Of a DNA stretch of 64,000 nucleotides, positions 34,291 to 46,469 are shown one piece after another. Below the pieces are notes generated by a model that was not told the origin of the DNA, ran no database searches, and saw only the letters and a program-made list of their open reading frames with translations. The position numbers and the translations under genes were made by a program. The stretch is from Lactuca virosa. Taxonomy: Eukaryota; Streptophyta; Magnoliopsida; Asterales; Asteraceae. The stretch is from positions 407,326,627 through 407,390,626 of the forward strand of contig CAKMRJ010001112.1 of assembly GCA_928212115.1 (NCBI GenBank). Direction: 5' to 3'. How positions within the stretch are numbered: the stretch's first letter is position 1; each line of letters begins with the position of its first letter.

Positions 34291-36698
34291 ATGGATGTGA
34301 CAACTAGAAAATTTTGGGTCAAACCAAGTCTAAGGGGTCTGGTGTATAAGTGTATCCGCAATGAATATCTATGTAACTTTGATGCAATAATGTTATTTGA
34401 AAGCCAAAAGGGCACCATTTGTATGATTATACACTTGGAAATTCATGTTGAATTAAGCCTTGAAAAGTCCATGCAAATCAAACAAGAATCAAATAGTTTT
34501 AACATAAAAACATGTACTTATACCATGACCTTGAATTCTCGGCTTTTAAGACCACCACCTTTGTGAACTCTATTACACAAAACCGAAAACACCATGTCTA
34601 GAAAACACTAACACCGAAATCAACTCCATGCAACCTCACTAGGGCCGAAAACACACCTTAAGGATCCATTAAGGCCGAAATCACCATGGGAAAAGGCCTA
34701 GGACCGAAATCAATTAGTGAAGTCAAGCCTAAGACCGAAATCATATGTGATTTCGGTCATACTAGGTTGTTTTAAAGTGATTGCGGTCAAGGATGAGGAC
34801 AAGACAAGGAAAGTTGACTTTAGGATTTGATTCTCACCCATTTCCAATGAAATAGCAGTATCCCACGTATTAACCACCAAATAACAATGCCTTAACCTCC
34901 AGTTAACCAAGCACACATCTTATCATCTCCATTCTTTTATTATGGACGAAAACCACTCCCTCACATACCACAAATCCCATTTCACTTACTGTAAAATTTC
35001 ATTTGCTCTCAAGAAGTCAAGTTCCAAGCTTTAAAGGGGCTTATTTCTTCAAGCATTTTCCTAGGTTTTGGTAAGTAAATTCGATACTTCTTAGCATCCT
35101 TTACACTCTTATGTTTAATTCATTCCATTTACACACTTTAAATTTGTTAAAACCCATAGGATAACATTATGCTCAAGGAAGTTCATCAACTCCATTCAAG
35201 TATTTAGGCTTGAAAACTTCTCAACACCTCTTCAAATCAACCAAAAAAACCACTCAAGGTGAGTTCATACCCTACATTTTTAATCTTTTTCATGTTTTAG
35301 GGGGGGGGGGGGGGGGGGTAATACAAGCTAAAATTTATTTACTACATAAATATTTGTTGTTACTTCTTGAAGTTGAAGTATAAACCATTATTTGCTCAAG
35401 TTAGAATTATCACTACTTTTATACAATATTTGTGATAAATTAGTTTGACATGCAAAGTTAACCAAAACATAACTTATATTATGTTACAAATATCATCAAG
35501 AAAATATGATTGTAAAACTACAAGGTTTTGGAAACTATTTACTTAAGGATAGTCATTCTAGCAAAAATAGTTACATTTAAGTCATTTACTATTTTGGTGG
35601 GTTTCAACCCAAAGATGTCAAGTTTTACTTTCATATTTTTGACACTAGACAAGATAACATCTCTATATTTATATAAAATATTATATAAATAGTCTCAGCA
35701 AGCATACAAGATAAACTATAATTGGTATAGTTTGGGAGTCACAAAACCACACTTTCATTTCAGAAGAACCATTTAATTTTCAAAGGTATAATTATTTTAC
35801 AAGAAAAGGGAGTTATAGTTCATGTAAATCTGTTGATGCTCTTGTGAGACATTCCTTCACCGTACCTACCTAGTGTACACCTTAATTCCTGCATTATAAC
35901 CTGTATCCTTGAGGGAGAGCGAGATAGTTGTGTATAGATCTATACGGGATTGACAACCCCACACATCAACTGTTCGTTACAATTAGACCGACAAGTCTAG
36001 GGTGACAAAAGTCTACAAATTCCGACGCCTGAAGAACGTCGTTAAGGCATATCAGTCATATCAAGCATAGTTATAATAACTTACATAGGGATTAACAAAA
36101 CGACTTGGTTTACGGAGTAACTTACACTTCATTAGTTTTATATAAAGATAAAACTACATACTATTTCTCAGTACAGTAAAACTTACATTTTTGGTATTAG
36201 GGTTAAGACTACAGTTCATATTTAAGAAAATATTGGATTTTCTGGAAACATACATATTCATTTTACAAGGAAAAGATACAAAGGAAATACATACATTTTA
36301 TTTTTGGGTATAAAGCTTACAACTTTTTTTCAAAGAAAATATCGGATTTTCTAGAAGTATAAAAAATCATTTTACACGAAACCGATACAAATCCTTCTCA
36401 TAAAAAATGCTTATGAACTTACCAACTTAATTTTTGACACTTTTCAAAATTGCTTGTATTCTCATGAAACCTGTCCAAACATTTTGAGGGCAGGGGGCGC
36501 TGCATCATGTTTTCTACTTTTCAGTATTTGTATTTAACTTTTGAGCAAGTTACATTTGTAAACAATGTAAACTTGTAATATCAATGTATGATGTAGTGCT
36601 GCTATGATTCATTTATATTCAATTGTTATGATACTGTGCAATGACGTCATCCACCCTCGGACGTTTCCGTTGTTCTGGTTTGGGGGTGTGACAATGGA
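34291..36698 (+). mobile_element. Solo LTR F with ATGGA target duplication
   Basis: A 2398-bp LTR (34296-36693), TGTGACAACT to GGGGTGTGACA, is flanked by ATGGA at 34291-34295 and 36694-36698. It lies inside element C, so it is younger than C. It has a repeated ACCGAAATCA word (34576-34770), a donor CAAG|GTGAGT (35259), a G18 run (35301-35318) and a decayed acceptor (near 36472, CTCAT where the 61783 copy has CTCAG). The plus ORF at 34291-34566 and minus ORF at 34710-34916 are not recognisable proteins. Confidence 0.95.
34576..34770. promoter_or_regulatory. Repeated GACCGAAATCA words in LTR F
   Basis: Six or more copies of (G/A)CCGAAA(T/A)CA occur in about 200 bp, the last followed by its inverted form TGATTTCGGTC. 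This occupies the upstream part of the LTR, where other families carry their dyad clusters, so it may be the F-family counterpart. Confidence 0.5.
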
Positions 36699-37895
36699 TG
36701 GATGCTCATCAGTCTTAGGGAAGGGTTTATGAGAAGATGTTATGAGTTGCCATTTTTGAGTTGGCTTTTGGAGGAAACTCGTGATGGGGAATCACGAGTG
36801 TCTTCGTGCCATGCATGTAGTTCAGTAAGATTTGGGATAAGGAATCTGTATGCCCAGAGCATCAACTGGAGGGTTCAGGGTAATAAGGGATGTTTTCAGT
36901 ACAAATGATAGAAAAGGATCTTGTGACTGTGCCTTGGAATGGTTCTACCGGCGTGAGGGTCAGGCAAGATATGGGGCTTCAGAATTTTAGCAGCAGGGTA
37001 TCGGTTCGACAGTTAAGGAAATCAATATCTTGTATCTCATTGTGTTCAGGGAATTGTTATCATCAGGAAATGGTAAGTCATGGGAGGCAGGTTATGATGT
37101 AATACTACAGTTCGTCTATAGCGTTCTGTATAGCATTGGGTTTGGTGACGATATGGTTCGGGTAATTATTGTCAGTTGAGGCTTTAATTCAGAAGTCGTG
37201 TGGGGCGACTGTGTGGGTGTCTTTTGACTCAGTCTCAGGGCAGGAATCCAGTATTTCAGATAGTTGGCAGACAAGTTGGGACCCGTGAGGTCTTGGTTGC
37301 TTTTCGAAAGCAGCTAGGAGGTAGCGTGATGTTTTGGGGAGTATTAGTGATTTGGGATTCGTGTGTGTAGAGTATCTTGTTGTTCGGGAGATCTAAGTCA
37401 CTTACAGTTTGGATTAAATAATCTCAGAGTAAGTGATTTGACCCTGTGACGCAGCTCTCGTTTGAGTCTAACCGCTGCAGGGACGAATCTTCTAGTCGAA
37501 GGATTATCTGAGCCTTCTGTCAAGCATAAGTGTTTTGCAGCTGTTTATAGTCAGTGATCTTGTTTCCTTTGGTCGCATCATAAATATGAAGGTTGGAAGT
37601 GTTATGTTTACTCTGTTATTCGATGAGGAGTTGGCATGGTAATGAATCGGCATGGGCAGTCTATCCGGGAGTCAGACCGATGTAGATTTCAAGTTTCGGA
37701 AAGGTAAAAGTGGATTTCTGCAGGGGATAAAGGTTTATTCTTCTCCGGGTTGGAAGTTTCTGTAGGGGTTTGGTTGTCTTGGGAAAGTCGTTTTATGTGC
37801 AGAATTTTTGGTTGCGTTCCTCGGATCGTTGGTATGATCTGAGTGTGAGTAAGGAGCGATTTCGAGGACGAAATCTAATTTAAGTGGGGGAGAGT
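36699..37895 (+). mobile_element. Element C internal region, 3' part
   Basis: It continues the C interior after solo LTR F. The third copy of the 80-nt internal motif is at about 37438-37515, where GCAGC pairs with GCTGC and CCCT with AGGG. The polypurine tract AGTGGGGGAGAGT ends at 37895. ORFs at 36702-37102 show no domain I recognise. Confidence 0.8.
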
Positions 37896-40444
37896 TGTAA
37901 CACTCAGTTTTGGATTTGCTTCATTATTTGGGGCTGCAGCCCAATCATCAGTTTTCATGAGGCTTAGGGCCTTGGGGATGGAAGGATTTGGCCCTTTTCG
38001 GATGTGGGTGTCATGGTTTAAGTGATCCAAGTGTTCGATTGTGTCTTCGAAGGCCAAGGGTATGATTGTAATTTGATAACTCAGTCTTTTATGAATTTTG
38101 GGTTTTGTTCGGGAAGTTTTAAGGATTGGGTTTGTTGTTAGAAGCATAGGGCTTCTCGCCACCTTTCTGTGGATATAAGGTTCGTTGGAAATGGACCTGA
38201 AATGAGGAAGTTATGGCATTTTGAAGATATTGGCAGAATTGGCCCCTAATGGAAATAGTTGGCAAATCGGTCCCATGCATGCAAGAAGGAAATGCGTGTG
38301 CCTGGGTGAGTACGCCCATCGTAAGTTGGGGGTACCCCAGCGTAATGGTCAAAGTGCCAAACCCTAATTTTGAGGGTTTGGGCACTATGTAAACATCTTT
38401 ATTAGCTTACGACTCTTTCCTCTCTCAGACCCCATTGCATTCTAGCCTCACTTCGGAAACCCTAATCTCATTTTGAGTGTTTTAAGGATCTAAGTGTGCT
38501 TTTTGGTGTGTTCTTGCTCATTTCCAAGAAAAGGGTGCTTGGGTTAGCTTGTGGTTCAAAGGAGGAATTTTAGCTCCAGACTTTTGGCTTCATTTCCAGC
38601 TCATTCAAGGTATAAAGTTCTCATCTTGACTTCTTATTGTGAAAGTTTGAGTTTAGGGCAAGATTAAGGGTTTTTATGGTATATTAAGTTCTCATTGTGA
38701 GTTTGAGCCACTCCAGGAGCTTGGAGTAATAGATCTTGCCTCTCCTGATATTGTTAGTCCATAAAAATGCTTGCTTGATTTTTAGAAATGGTCGATGCAT
38801 GTTCTAGTTGGATTATGTTGGGTCTTAATGGATTAAGTTGGTTGTTTGGTCCCATTGAGTCATGTAAATGCATAAAGGTGCCGACTTTATGCATTAAGAG
38901 CTTGATTAGAAGGTTTTCTGAGGTTTTGAAGTAAGGACTTAAAGGATTAAGTCGTGTATTGAGTTTTGGAGAAACCCCGGTTATGCCCCGCATAACTAAT
39001 GGTACACCCAGCGTACCTTCTGTTGGTCACGATCCGGATTTCCTCGAGTACGCCCAGCGTAGCTGAGCGTACGCCCCGTGTTCGGCATGGAGTTGGGCTT
39101 GGTGTGGTTCTGGGCTTCGCACCTTTGGGCTACTTTATTGGACTTGTTGTTTGGGCCTTTGGGCCATCTAAGATTTATTGTTGGACTAAGAGAAGTGTTG
39201 GGCTTTATGATAAGGCCCATATGGCGTTGGGTTCAATTTGGAAAATTGGGCCATTAGTAGGCCTTTTTGGTTTTGGGCTTGGGCCTCAGTTTTGGTTCAC
39301 GTTGGGTCAGGGGTAAAATGGTCATTTACCCGGTATGGATTTTGGACCATAGATTGGAACCCAATTGCTAATTGGGTGTGATTTTGTTCTGATAGCTTAG
39401 GCAGTCGCCAGGGCCGCAGCTAGGGATTTCTTTCTGTGAGCTTCAGCATTCAAGGTGAGTTTTCCTCACTGTACTTGCGGGTCGAAGGCACCAAGGCCGG
39501 CCCTTTGGATTCGATATCATGTTATGCATGCTATTGTTCGGTAGTGATCTGTTAGATCGGTATCCTGGTTTATAGGATGATGTTATGTTTAGTGAGTTGT
39601 AGATCTGTATGTCTGCATGTAGATTGTTTATATGTTTATCTGTTAGATGTCGGTATTTTGTGTTGGTTTGAGGTTGTACTGCTCCGTGTTGTAGCCAACA
39701 AACCCTGGAGCATACCAGATATGAGTTGAGGGCCATGGAGTGCATGCCAGACAAATACTGAGGGCTCATGAGTATTCCAGATACGAGCTGAGGACCGAGT
39801 AGTATACTAGACTCGTACTAAGGGCTTGAGGGTATTCCATCCCGAGGATGACTGGACCCATTATGTATTGGCATTCCAACCCGAGGGTTGATTGGGCCTC
39901 GGGTATTCCAACCCGATGGTTGATTGGACCCGATATGATAGTATGTATTGTGGTAAAACTGGACTGCTTTGTGCGTCAGTCAATAGGCCTGGGGTATTCC
40001 AACCGGATGGTTGAATGAACCCGATGTGTTTGGTATTCCAACTCGATGGTTGACTGGGCCAAACCGTTTATGATACGAGGGTATTCCATCCTGCTGATGA
40101 CTGGTCCCATCGTAGACATGCCTGGTATTCCATCCCGAGGCTGATTGGAACAAGCATAAGTATTTTAGCATGCCTGTTGTATATGTGGTTTGTTGATGTG
40201 TTGGTACTTTGGGGGAACTCACTAAGCTTTATGCTTACAGTTTTGTTTATGGTTTCAGGTTCTTTAGATGATTCGTGGAAAGGCGAAGGCGTGACCGTAA
40301 ACATCCTCGGTTTTAGAAAAGATTGGATCTTGGGAGACTCTAATTTTCAATCATGTTTTGGAGACAATGTTTTTGCAAACACTTTTGTTAATAAATGGGT
40401 TGTTTTGAAAAGTTTAAATTTGTTGAAAATTTTGGGATGTTAAA
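37896..40444 (+). repeat. Element C 3' LTR
   Basis: The 2549-bp copy matches 29313-31886 closely, with scattered substitutions. Landmarks are the upstream module (38165-38220), dyads (38308-38345 and 39000-39075), telo-box pair (38357-38381, one arm altered), donor (39455), hairpin TAAGC/GCTTA (40223-40237) and acceptor (40257-40258). The terminal dinucleotide has decayed. Confidence 0.9.
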
Positions 40445-40890
40445 TTATAAGTATGGCATAGTCTAGCCCGTATATGCAGTCCTTTCAGACGTTTTGAGAT
40501 GTCTAGAAGCATAAAAATACGATCTTGGTTCTTAGTTCTTCCCCATGCATGTGGTAGGATGTCCTAAAGGATTAAGAAGTTAGGCTTTGTTGGTATTAAG
40601 CACTTCTAGCCATGAAAAGTCATAAAGTTGGAGACTTTATGACTTATAATGTTATTTTGGGCTTAAATCTGGATTTGGACATAAGGACTTGATGTATTAA
40701 GCTCTTAATAAGAAGTTGAGGTGACCAGGTGCGTACGTTAGGCGTACCAAATGGTACATTGCGCATACGCGGTCAAAACCTCGACTTCTTGGTCAAGAGG
40801 AGTACGTCCCACGTACAACTGAGTACGCCAAGCGTACTCGACTCAGTTGACTCGACTGGTTGTTGGACTTGACCTTTTGACCAAGGTTGA
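40445..40890 (+). repeat. Old LTR O, second segment (leader)
   Basis: This is leader-type sequence. The phrase CATAAAGTTGGAGACTTTATG is a near counterpart of a leader hairpin in C (CATAAAGGTGCCGACTTTATG at about 30290). Dyads of the TACG/CGTA class follow at 40731-40838, including GTACGCCAAGCGTAC. Element D interrupts it at 40891. Confidence 0.75.
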
Positions 40891-43440
40891 TGTAACGCCT
40901 GCAGATTCGGGCTAGTCAATTTAGAGACAATAAGTGCCAAAAATGACTTTTTGATAGAAGATTATTTAGAATAAATAATCTTAACCAAGTTATACTATAT
41001 TTCACAAGGGTTCCGTACATATAAAGAACGCTGAAATCCGAGTTATAACGAAGAAGTTATGATTCGTCGAAGTTTTACGGCTAAACCGACACAACACCGC
41101 GTAATGTCAAAAGTTTATTTTTGATAAAATACTTTTTAGCCTTAGCGATCGAAACAAAAGTCATAGTACACGTTAAACCGAAATCGTGCATATAGAGAAC
41201 GTATAAATCTGACTTCGTATGAGGAAGTTATGATTTTTATAAGATTTAGCATAGTAGTGCACAACCCGGAAATCGAATTTTAGATCGATTGATTTTTAGC
41301 CAACACAACCTAAACTAGATTCTAAGATCTCTTTAATAGGAACTCAATGATATAAAGACAGACGAAAACAGACGCTGGATAACAAAGTTATGAACTTTTA
41401 ACGAACTTTATCTGTCTAAACATGTTAAAATGTAAATTTTAAAAATAAAGTCAAAATTAGCCGACGGAGTCTAAACGAAAGTGGTAGATTATGTCGCTAC
41501 CTACGCGTGGATATAAATAACGTCAAAAACGGAGATCGTATGTGAAAGTTACGAAATTTAGATGTTGAGAATAGGCTGATGCGAGGAAAGACACGTGGCC
41601 GAATCCTGGCCCTTGCTTTCTCCCCACAACCTCGCATGCGGAGCTGACATCTGGCCTTCGTACGCGCAACGTAGGGCTTCGGACGCCCCATGTATTGAGT
41701 ACGCCCAACGTACACTGAAGGTACACCCCACGTATGCGCAGCCTCCCAACCTATAAATAGACGTGTTTTTCTTCATTTCTATTCACACCTTTCCCATTCT
41801 TTCTCTCTCAAACATTCTTATCAACCCCTACCCTTCCCTAGCACTTCCCAAGTGCGAGAGGCGAGTCCTAGAGCACCATAAGGCTCCGAGAAGAAGAGCT
41901 TTCGATTCAGAAGTTCTGCCCGTGCAGAGCCCGGTTCTTCGCTAAACCCCATTGTAAGTGAGTTATGCTTACCCTACTTTAAGTATAGCTTATGTTGAAT
42001 TTCATTATCATTATTATGAACCTATAAAAAATATAAAATATACAAACTGTTATTATAATACATTTTAACTGCTTGCGGTACGGAGAATCTGATTTGAAGG
42101 GCCGCATAGGGTTGTTATTTCAGAACAACTTAAATGCCAAAATGGTCCTTCCCTTCAGTGTTTCATGTCTGGCCCCTGTCTGTACATTGTAGTTGAAAAG
42201 TATTGTTTAAAACTTATAAAACAATATAGCTCATAGACCTTGAGTTAATAATTAGTCGCAATAAATATTAGACTAAAAGTCTAGTAATAATGATACTAGG
42301 TTTCGTCGAAGGAAAAGACGATTGTTAGAAGCGAACCGCTATCCGAATTTCGAGTCATCACTTTAACAAGTGAGTGCATAGTTACTTTCATCTTACACAT
42401 AGATATGAAGTATTTAATATAAATTACGTGCTATGTGTGCATATTATCTGTGGTCTTGATATCAATGCTAGATGAACGATTTATACATGTTTTACTTGAT
42501 TTAAATTGTATATGTATTTTATACCTATAAGTATATTTGGTAAAGATGGGTAAATGAAGGATGATATAAATGATGAGAGATGAAAGATGATATAGACGAT
42601 GAGAGATGAAAGATGATATAGATGATGAGAGGTGAAATATGATGAGAAGCCTTGACCCAAGCGATGGTCCAGTCATCTAGCAGAGTATAGATGACAACCA
42701 CAGACTATTCTAGACAGTCCAGTAGAACACTAGCAGGCTCGCAACCTGTAGGTGTTGTGAACGATGTGTTCACCAGATGTACTCTAAAACCCTGGAAGCT
42801 ATGGACTTAGTGCCTTATAGATGAACATGGGCAACTATCGACTTAGTGCCTTACAAATGAATATTGGCAGCTATGGACTTAGTGCCTATCAGATAACATC
42901 GGTAGCTATGGACTTAATGTCTATTAGATAAACCCTGGCATCGATGGACTTCGTGCCTATTCCTTAGGACAATCCTTAGGAATAAATATTGAGGAATAGA
43001 TGATTCTTAGGGAAGATATTTAAGAATAAAGAAGATAATGAGGATGGGTAATTGGGTTAATTGTTTGATGATTAAACATAATAATTATATTATTATGGGT
43101 TGAAAACCCTATATACTCACCAGATTTCCCAACCTGACCCACTCAGTTATTTGTATCACAGGTGTCGATACGAAGATACATTACACTGAATGATTAAAGG
43201 AGATGTAAATCATTAGTATAAATGAATGTAAGGTCTATTTATGCTTATGTTTCTGTATTGATGATGACATCCCAATGTTTTAATATAAAAAAAACATTTC
43301 TTTGGAAATGCTTTGATAATATATTTATCATGTTTTTCTGGGAACAAATTCTACAATACTATTCTTTAAAATGGATACTCTGATTTTTGAATAAGCATAA
43401 ATAAAATTTTTAAAATGACCATGAATTTGGGGATGTCACA
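40891..43440 (+). repeat. Element D 5' LTR
   Basis: The 2550-bp LTR runs TGTAACGCCT to GATGTCACA. The first 700 bp hold four degenerate copies of an upstream module spaced 160-171 bp apart (41018, 41189, 41349, 41510). Dyads (41657-41738) end 14 bp before TATAAATA (41752-41759). A donor TTG|GTAAGT-like site is at 41954 and an acceptor ATCACAG|GT at 43160-43161. Between them are GATGAGAGATGAAAGATGAT repeats (42545-42640) and five roughly 36-bp units containing GCTATGGACTTAGTGCCT (42797-42965). Confidence 0.9.
41657..41759 (+). promoter_or_regulatory. LTR D promoter: dyads and TATA box
   Basis: GTACGCGCAACGTA, GTACGCCCAACGTAC and further TACG-type dyads precede TATAAATAG. The right LTR repeats this at 45772-45873 with a TATA at 45866-45873. 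The adjacent ORFs at 41497-41776 and 45612-45890 only reflect these repeats. Confidence 0.65.
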
Positions 43441-45006
43441 GTTGGTATCAGAGCATTAGTTTGAGCAAACTAGGAATTTTAGGAAATTTCTACACTTAAA
43501 CTTAGAATGCTAAGAGAGATTGTGAGATGAGTGTCTGCTATATATAGAAACAAGCACTAGCTTATTTTAGGAAAGATGCCTAAATTGCTCTTATGTGATA
43601 CATGATTTACGTTATAGCTATAAAGATGCCTTATATGCTATTATTTGATCAGATCTATGTTCTGTTACTGACTGGATCTGGAAACTTTATGTGTTCAGAT
43701 TTCTAAATGTTCGACTACGATATTAGAACTGGCATGTAACTTTTCAGAGTAATAAGGAGGATTACGCGTCTAAACCTTCTCTATCTTAAATTTCTTGTCT
43801 TGAACAACTATTACGGTGTATGGAACGTCATGGTGAAGATTCGTAGTGAATTGAGTAAATGGAGGAAATGAGAACGCTTACGATAGTAAAGGATACCTAT
43901 CAGAAGATATCGTAAGAGTGGTATATTGCTTTTAGAATACGTCTAATAAAATAATAATACATCTAGAGGAGTACGGTACATCTGAATGTACACATTTGAA
44001 TGGTAGGATAATAAAACGATTGGTGTAGTTCCTAAATTTGTGCTATCATCTAGCGTTTCTACCATCAACCGAGTTGAAGCAGATTTTTTGTTGAAGATAC
44101 GCATGGAAGAATTCCTAGTAGAGTCTAGATAAATTTGTGTGATTATTTTGACACATTCGTATGTGTTAAATCGTTTTGTGATTTTAGGAAATAAGAACTT
44201 GGGGACTGCGAGACAATACTTGGGATAAGTATGAGTAGGTGTGAAAGGTAGTAGATACTACCGGAAGCACAGGACTCACACTTGGATCAGGGAAAGTCAC
44301 AAGGTTAACAAGGCACTAATAATTGATTTTGTTTTGTTCATATTTGTCGTTACCATCGTTTCGGTAATGACTAAGAAGATGATTGTTATTCCGACCCTAG
44401 TGGTCATATCAAATCGAGTCCGACTAAGATGAGTATGTTACGTGGTTCAGAGAACCAAGATCGATGTAGCATCTGACTTAAGCCAAAATATTGAAGTGAA
44501 AGATAATCGGAACGATCAATAGAAGTATCACAATCGTTGTTAAAGTAAGAAGCTTGTAGCTAGAAGTGCTACATGCTATAAAGTGATTATATCACATTAG
44601 AACATAAAGGAAGGTATATTCTGTTATGGAATTTGACTCTAAAAGACCCGAGTCTAAGCGTTGCATCATACGACCTGAGGTCATTAGAACACGACCCACT
44701 GATCCGTTACGGTAATCAAAGTAAAGAACTTCTCTTAAGTTAAGTATGTTTAAGTAAGAGCATGAGTATCTAATTAAGATCGAGTTTGCAACTCGGAGGA
44801 TGAGATTGAAAGTCCAACGTGAGACAGAGAGCGGGTGCAAGATTGAGCACCGCCAGCAGTCAAGAGGTCCAAGAGATAGATACCTATTTGAAAGGACATA
44901 AGAATTACGGTTATTACCTAGGATGAAAATATAACGTATGGAGTCATTATACAATCCATGTTTTCTTGATGATTCTGGGACGTAATCATCCTAAGGGGGA
45001 GATAAT
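43441..45006 (+). mobile_element. Element D internal region
   Basis: It holds the primer-binding site, the conserved hairpin (44228-44282) and the purine tract AAGGGGGAGATAAT. No gag or pol domain is visible. The ORFs at 44241-44432 and, on the minus strand, 44954-44592 are unrecognised and overlap structured or repeat sequence. Confidence 0.8.
44228..44282 (+). ncRNA. Conserved hairpin, short-loop form (element D)
   Basis: AGTATGAGT pairs with ACTCACACT (one mismatch), where A and C have GGAT/ATCC, so this is a compensated change. GTGT faces GCAC, GAAA faces GGAA, and GGTAGTA pairs perfectly with TACTACC. The loop is reduced to GA, without the TGGGCCCA palindrome of A and C. It lies about 775 nt downstream of the primer-binding site. 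Confidence 0.55.
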
Positions 45007-46178
45007 TGTAACGCCCGCAGATTCGAGCTAGTCAATTTAGAGACAATAAGCATCAAAAATGACTTTTTGATAGAAGATTTATTAGAATAAATAATATTAA
45101 CCAAGTTATAGTTGATGTCACAAGGGTTGCATACATATAAAGAACGCTGAAATCCGAGTTATAACGAATAAGTTATGACTCGTCGAAGTTATACGGTTAA
45201 ACCGGCACAGCACCACGTAACGTAAAAAATGAATTTTTGATAAAATACTTTTTAGCCTTAGCGATCTAAACGAAAGGCGTAGTATACTTTAAACCGAAAT
45301 TGTGCATATAGAGAACGTCCAAATCTAACTTCGTATGAGGAAGTTATGATTTTTCTAAGATTTAGCATAGCAGTGCACATCCTGGAAATTGAATTTTAGA
45401 TCGATCAATTTTTAGCCGACACAACCTAAACAAGAATAGAAGATCTCTTTAATAGGAACTCAACTATATAAGGACAGACGAAAACGGAAGTCGGATGACA
45501 AAGTTACGAAATTTTAACAGACTTTATCTGTTTAAGTCTGTTAAAATATAACTTTAAAAATAAAGTCAAGATTAGTCAACAGAGTCTAAACAAAATTTGT
45601 ATATTACGTCGCTACATACGCGTGGATATAAAGAACGTCAAAAACGGAGCTCGTATGCGAAAGTTACAGAATTTAGAAGTTGAGAATAGGCTGATGCGAG
45701 GACTAACACGTGGCCGAATCCTAGCCCTTGCTTTCTCCCCACAGCCTCGCATGCGGAGCTGACATCTGGCCTTCGTACACGCATCGTAGGGCTTCAGACG
45801 CCCGCGTACTGAGTACACCCAGCATACACCGAAGGTACGTCCCGCGTATGCGCAGCCTCCCAACATATAAATAGAAGTGTTTTTCTTCATTTCCCTTCAC
45901 ACCTTTCCTATTCTTTCTCTATCAAACATTCTTCTCAACCCCTCCCCTTCGATTGCACTTCCCAAGTGCGAGAGGTGAGTCCCAGAGCGCCATAAGGCTC
46001 TGAGAAGAAGAGCTTTCGGCTCAGAAGTTCTGCCCGCGCAGAGCCCGATTCTTCGCTAAACCCCCTTGTAAGTGAGTTATGCTTACCCTACTTTAAGTAT
46101 AGCTTATTTTTAAGTTCATTATCGTTATTATGAACCTAGAAACAATATAAAATATACAAAGTGTTATTATAATACATT
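45007..46178 (+). repeat. Element D 3' LTR, truncated
   Basis: It matches 40891-42064 with substitutions and stops after AATACATT. The promoter dyads and TATA are retained, but the intron end and LTR terminus are missing. Confidence 0.9.
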
Positions 46179-46469
46179 ATTAATATTATGGATGACGGTG
46201 AGTCTAAAAACTGTCTTCTTCATCACAACCGTTCAAACTCTCTCAAGATTTAATCCTAGCCGCAATAACTCTCTATTTACGGTTAATCGAAGGTTTCTTC
46301 AGCCTTCCATCTTTAGGTCCCCACGATTCCTCCTTCTTCTCCCCACGTTTTCAACGATCGTCGGTTGTCTCCTCCAAGATTGCTTCATCCCTTTGATAAC
46401 CGTCTGATTTGCCTCAATTGATTCTTCTTTTGTTTTATTGCAAAGAAGAAGAAGACACCATATCGATGG
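46179..46469. other. Filler of unknown origin at a rearrangement junction
   Basis: About 290 bp lie between the truncated D LTR and the resumed O LTR. A 71-codon plus ORF (46192-46407) starts MTVSLKTVFFITTVQTLSRF and is rich in F, L and R. I do not recognise it. It could be a captured host fragment or filler from repair. Confidence 0.35.

Larger units (their letters stand above)
29308..40449 (+). mobile_element. LTR retrotransposon C, nested in LTR O
   Basis: Two LTRs (29313-31886 and 37896-40444) flank an interior with a primer-binding site at 31889-31902 and a purine tract at 37883-37895. The left flank TTATG and right flank TTATA differ at one base, and the last LTR dinucleotide is AA where the other LTR has CA. 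Target duplication is therefore probable and slightly decayed. The interior contains solo LTR F (34296-36693), and without it would be about 3.6 kb. No gag or pol is recognisable. It is closely related to element A in promoter dyads, LTR ends and purine tract. Confidence 0.92.
40891..46178 (+). mobile_element. LTR retrotransposon D, 3' end lost
   Basis: The left LTR (40891-43440) is complete, with a primer-binding site at 43441-43453 (GTTGGTATCAGAG). A 1.57-kb interior follows to the purine tract at 44993-45006. The right LTR begins at 45007 and matches the left until 46178, then is cut off. A deletion or rearrangement has removed the rest of the right LTR and part of LTR O. The very short interior without coding domains makes this a strongly reduced non-autonomous element. 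Confidence 0.9.

Noticed and set aside
41497..41776. Overlapping minus ORFs repeated at 45612-45890
   Set aside because: They are the two copies of the D LTR promoter, open because of the repeat composition, with no domain.
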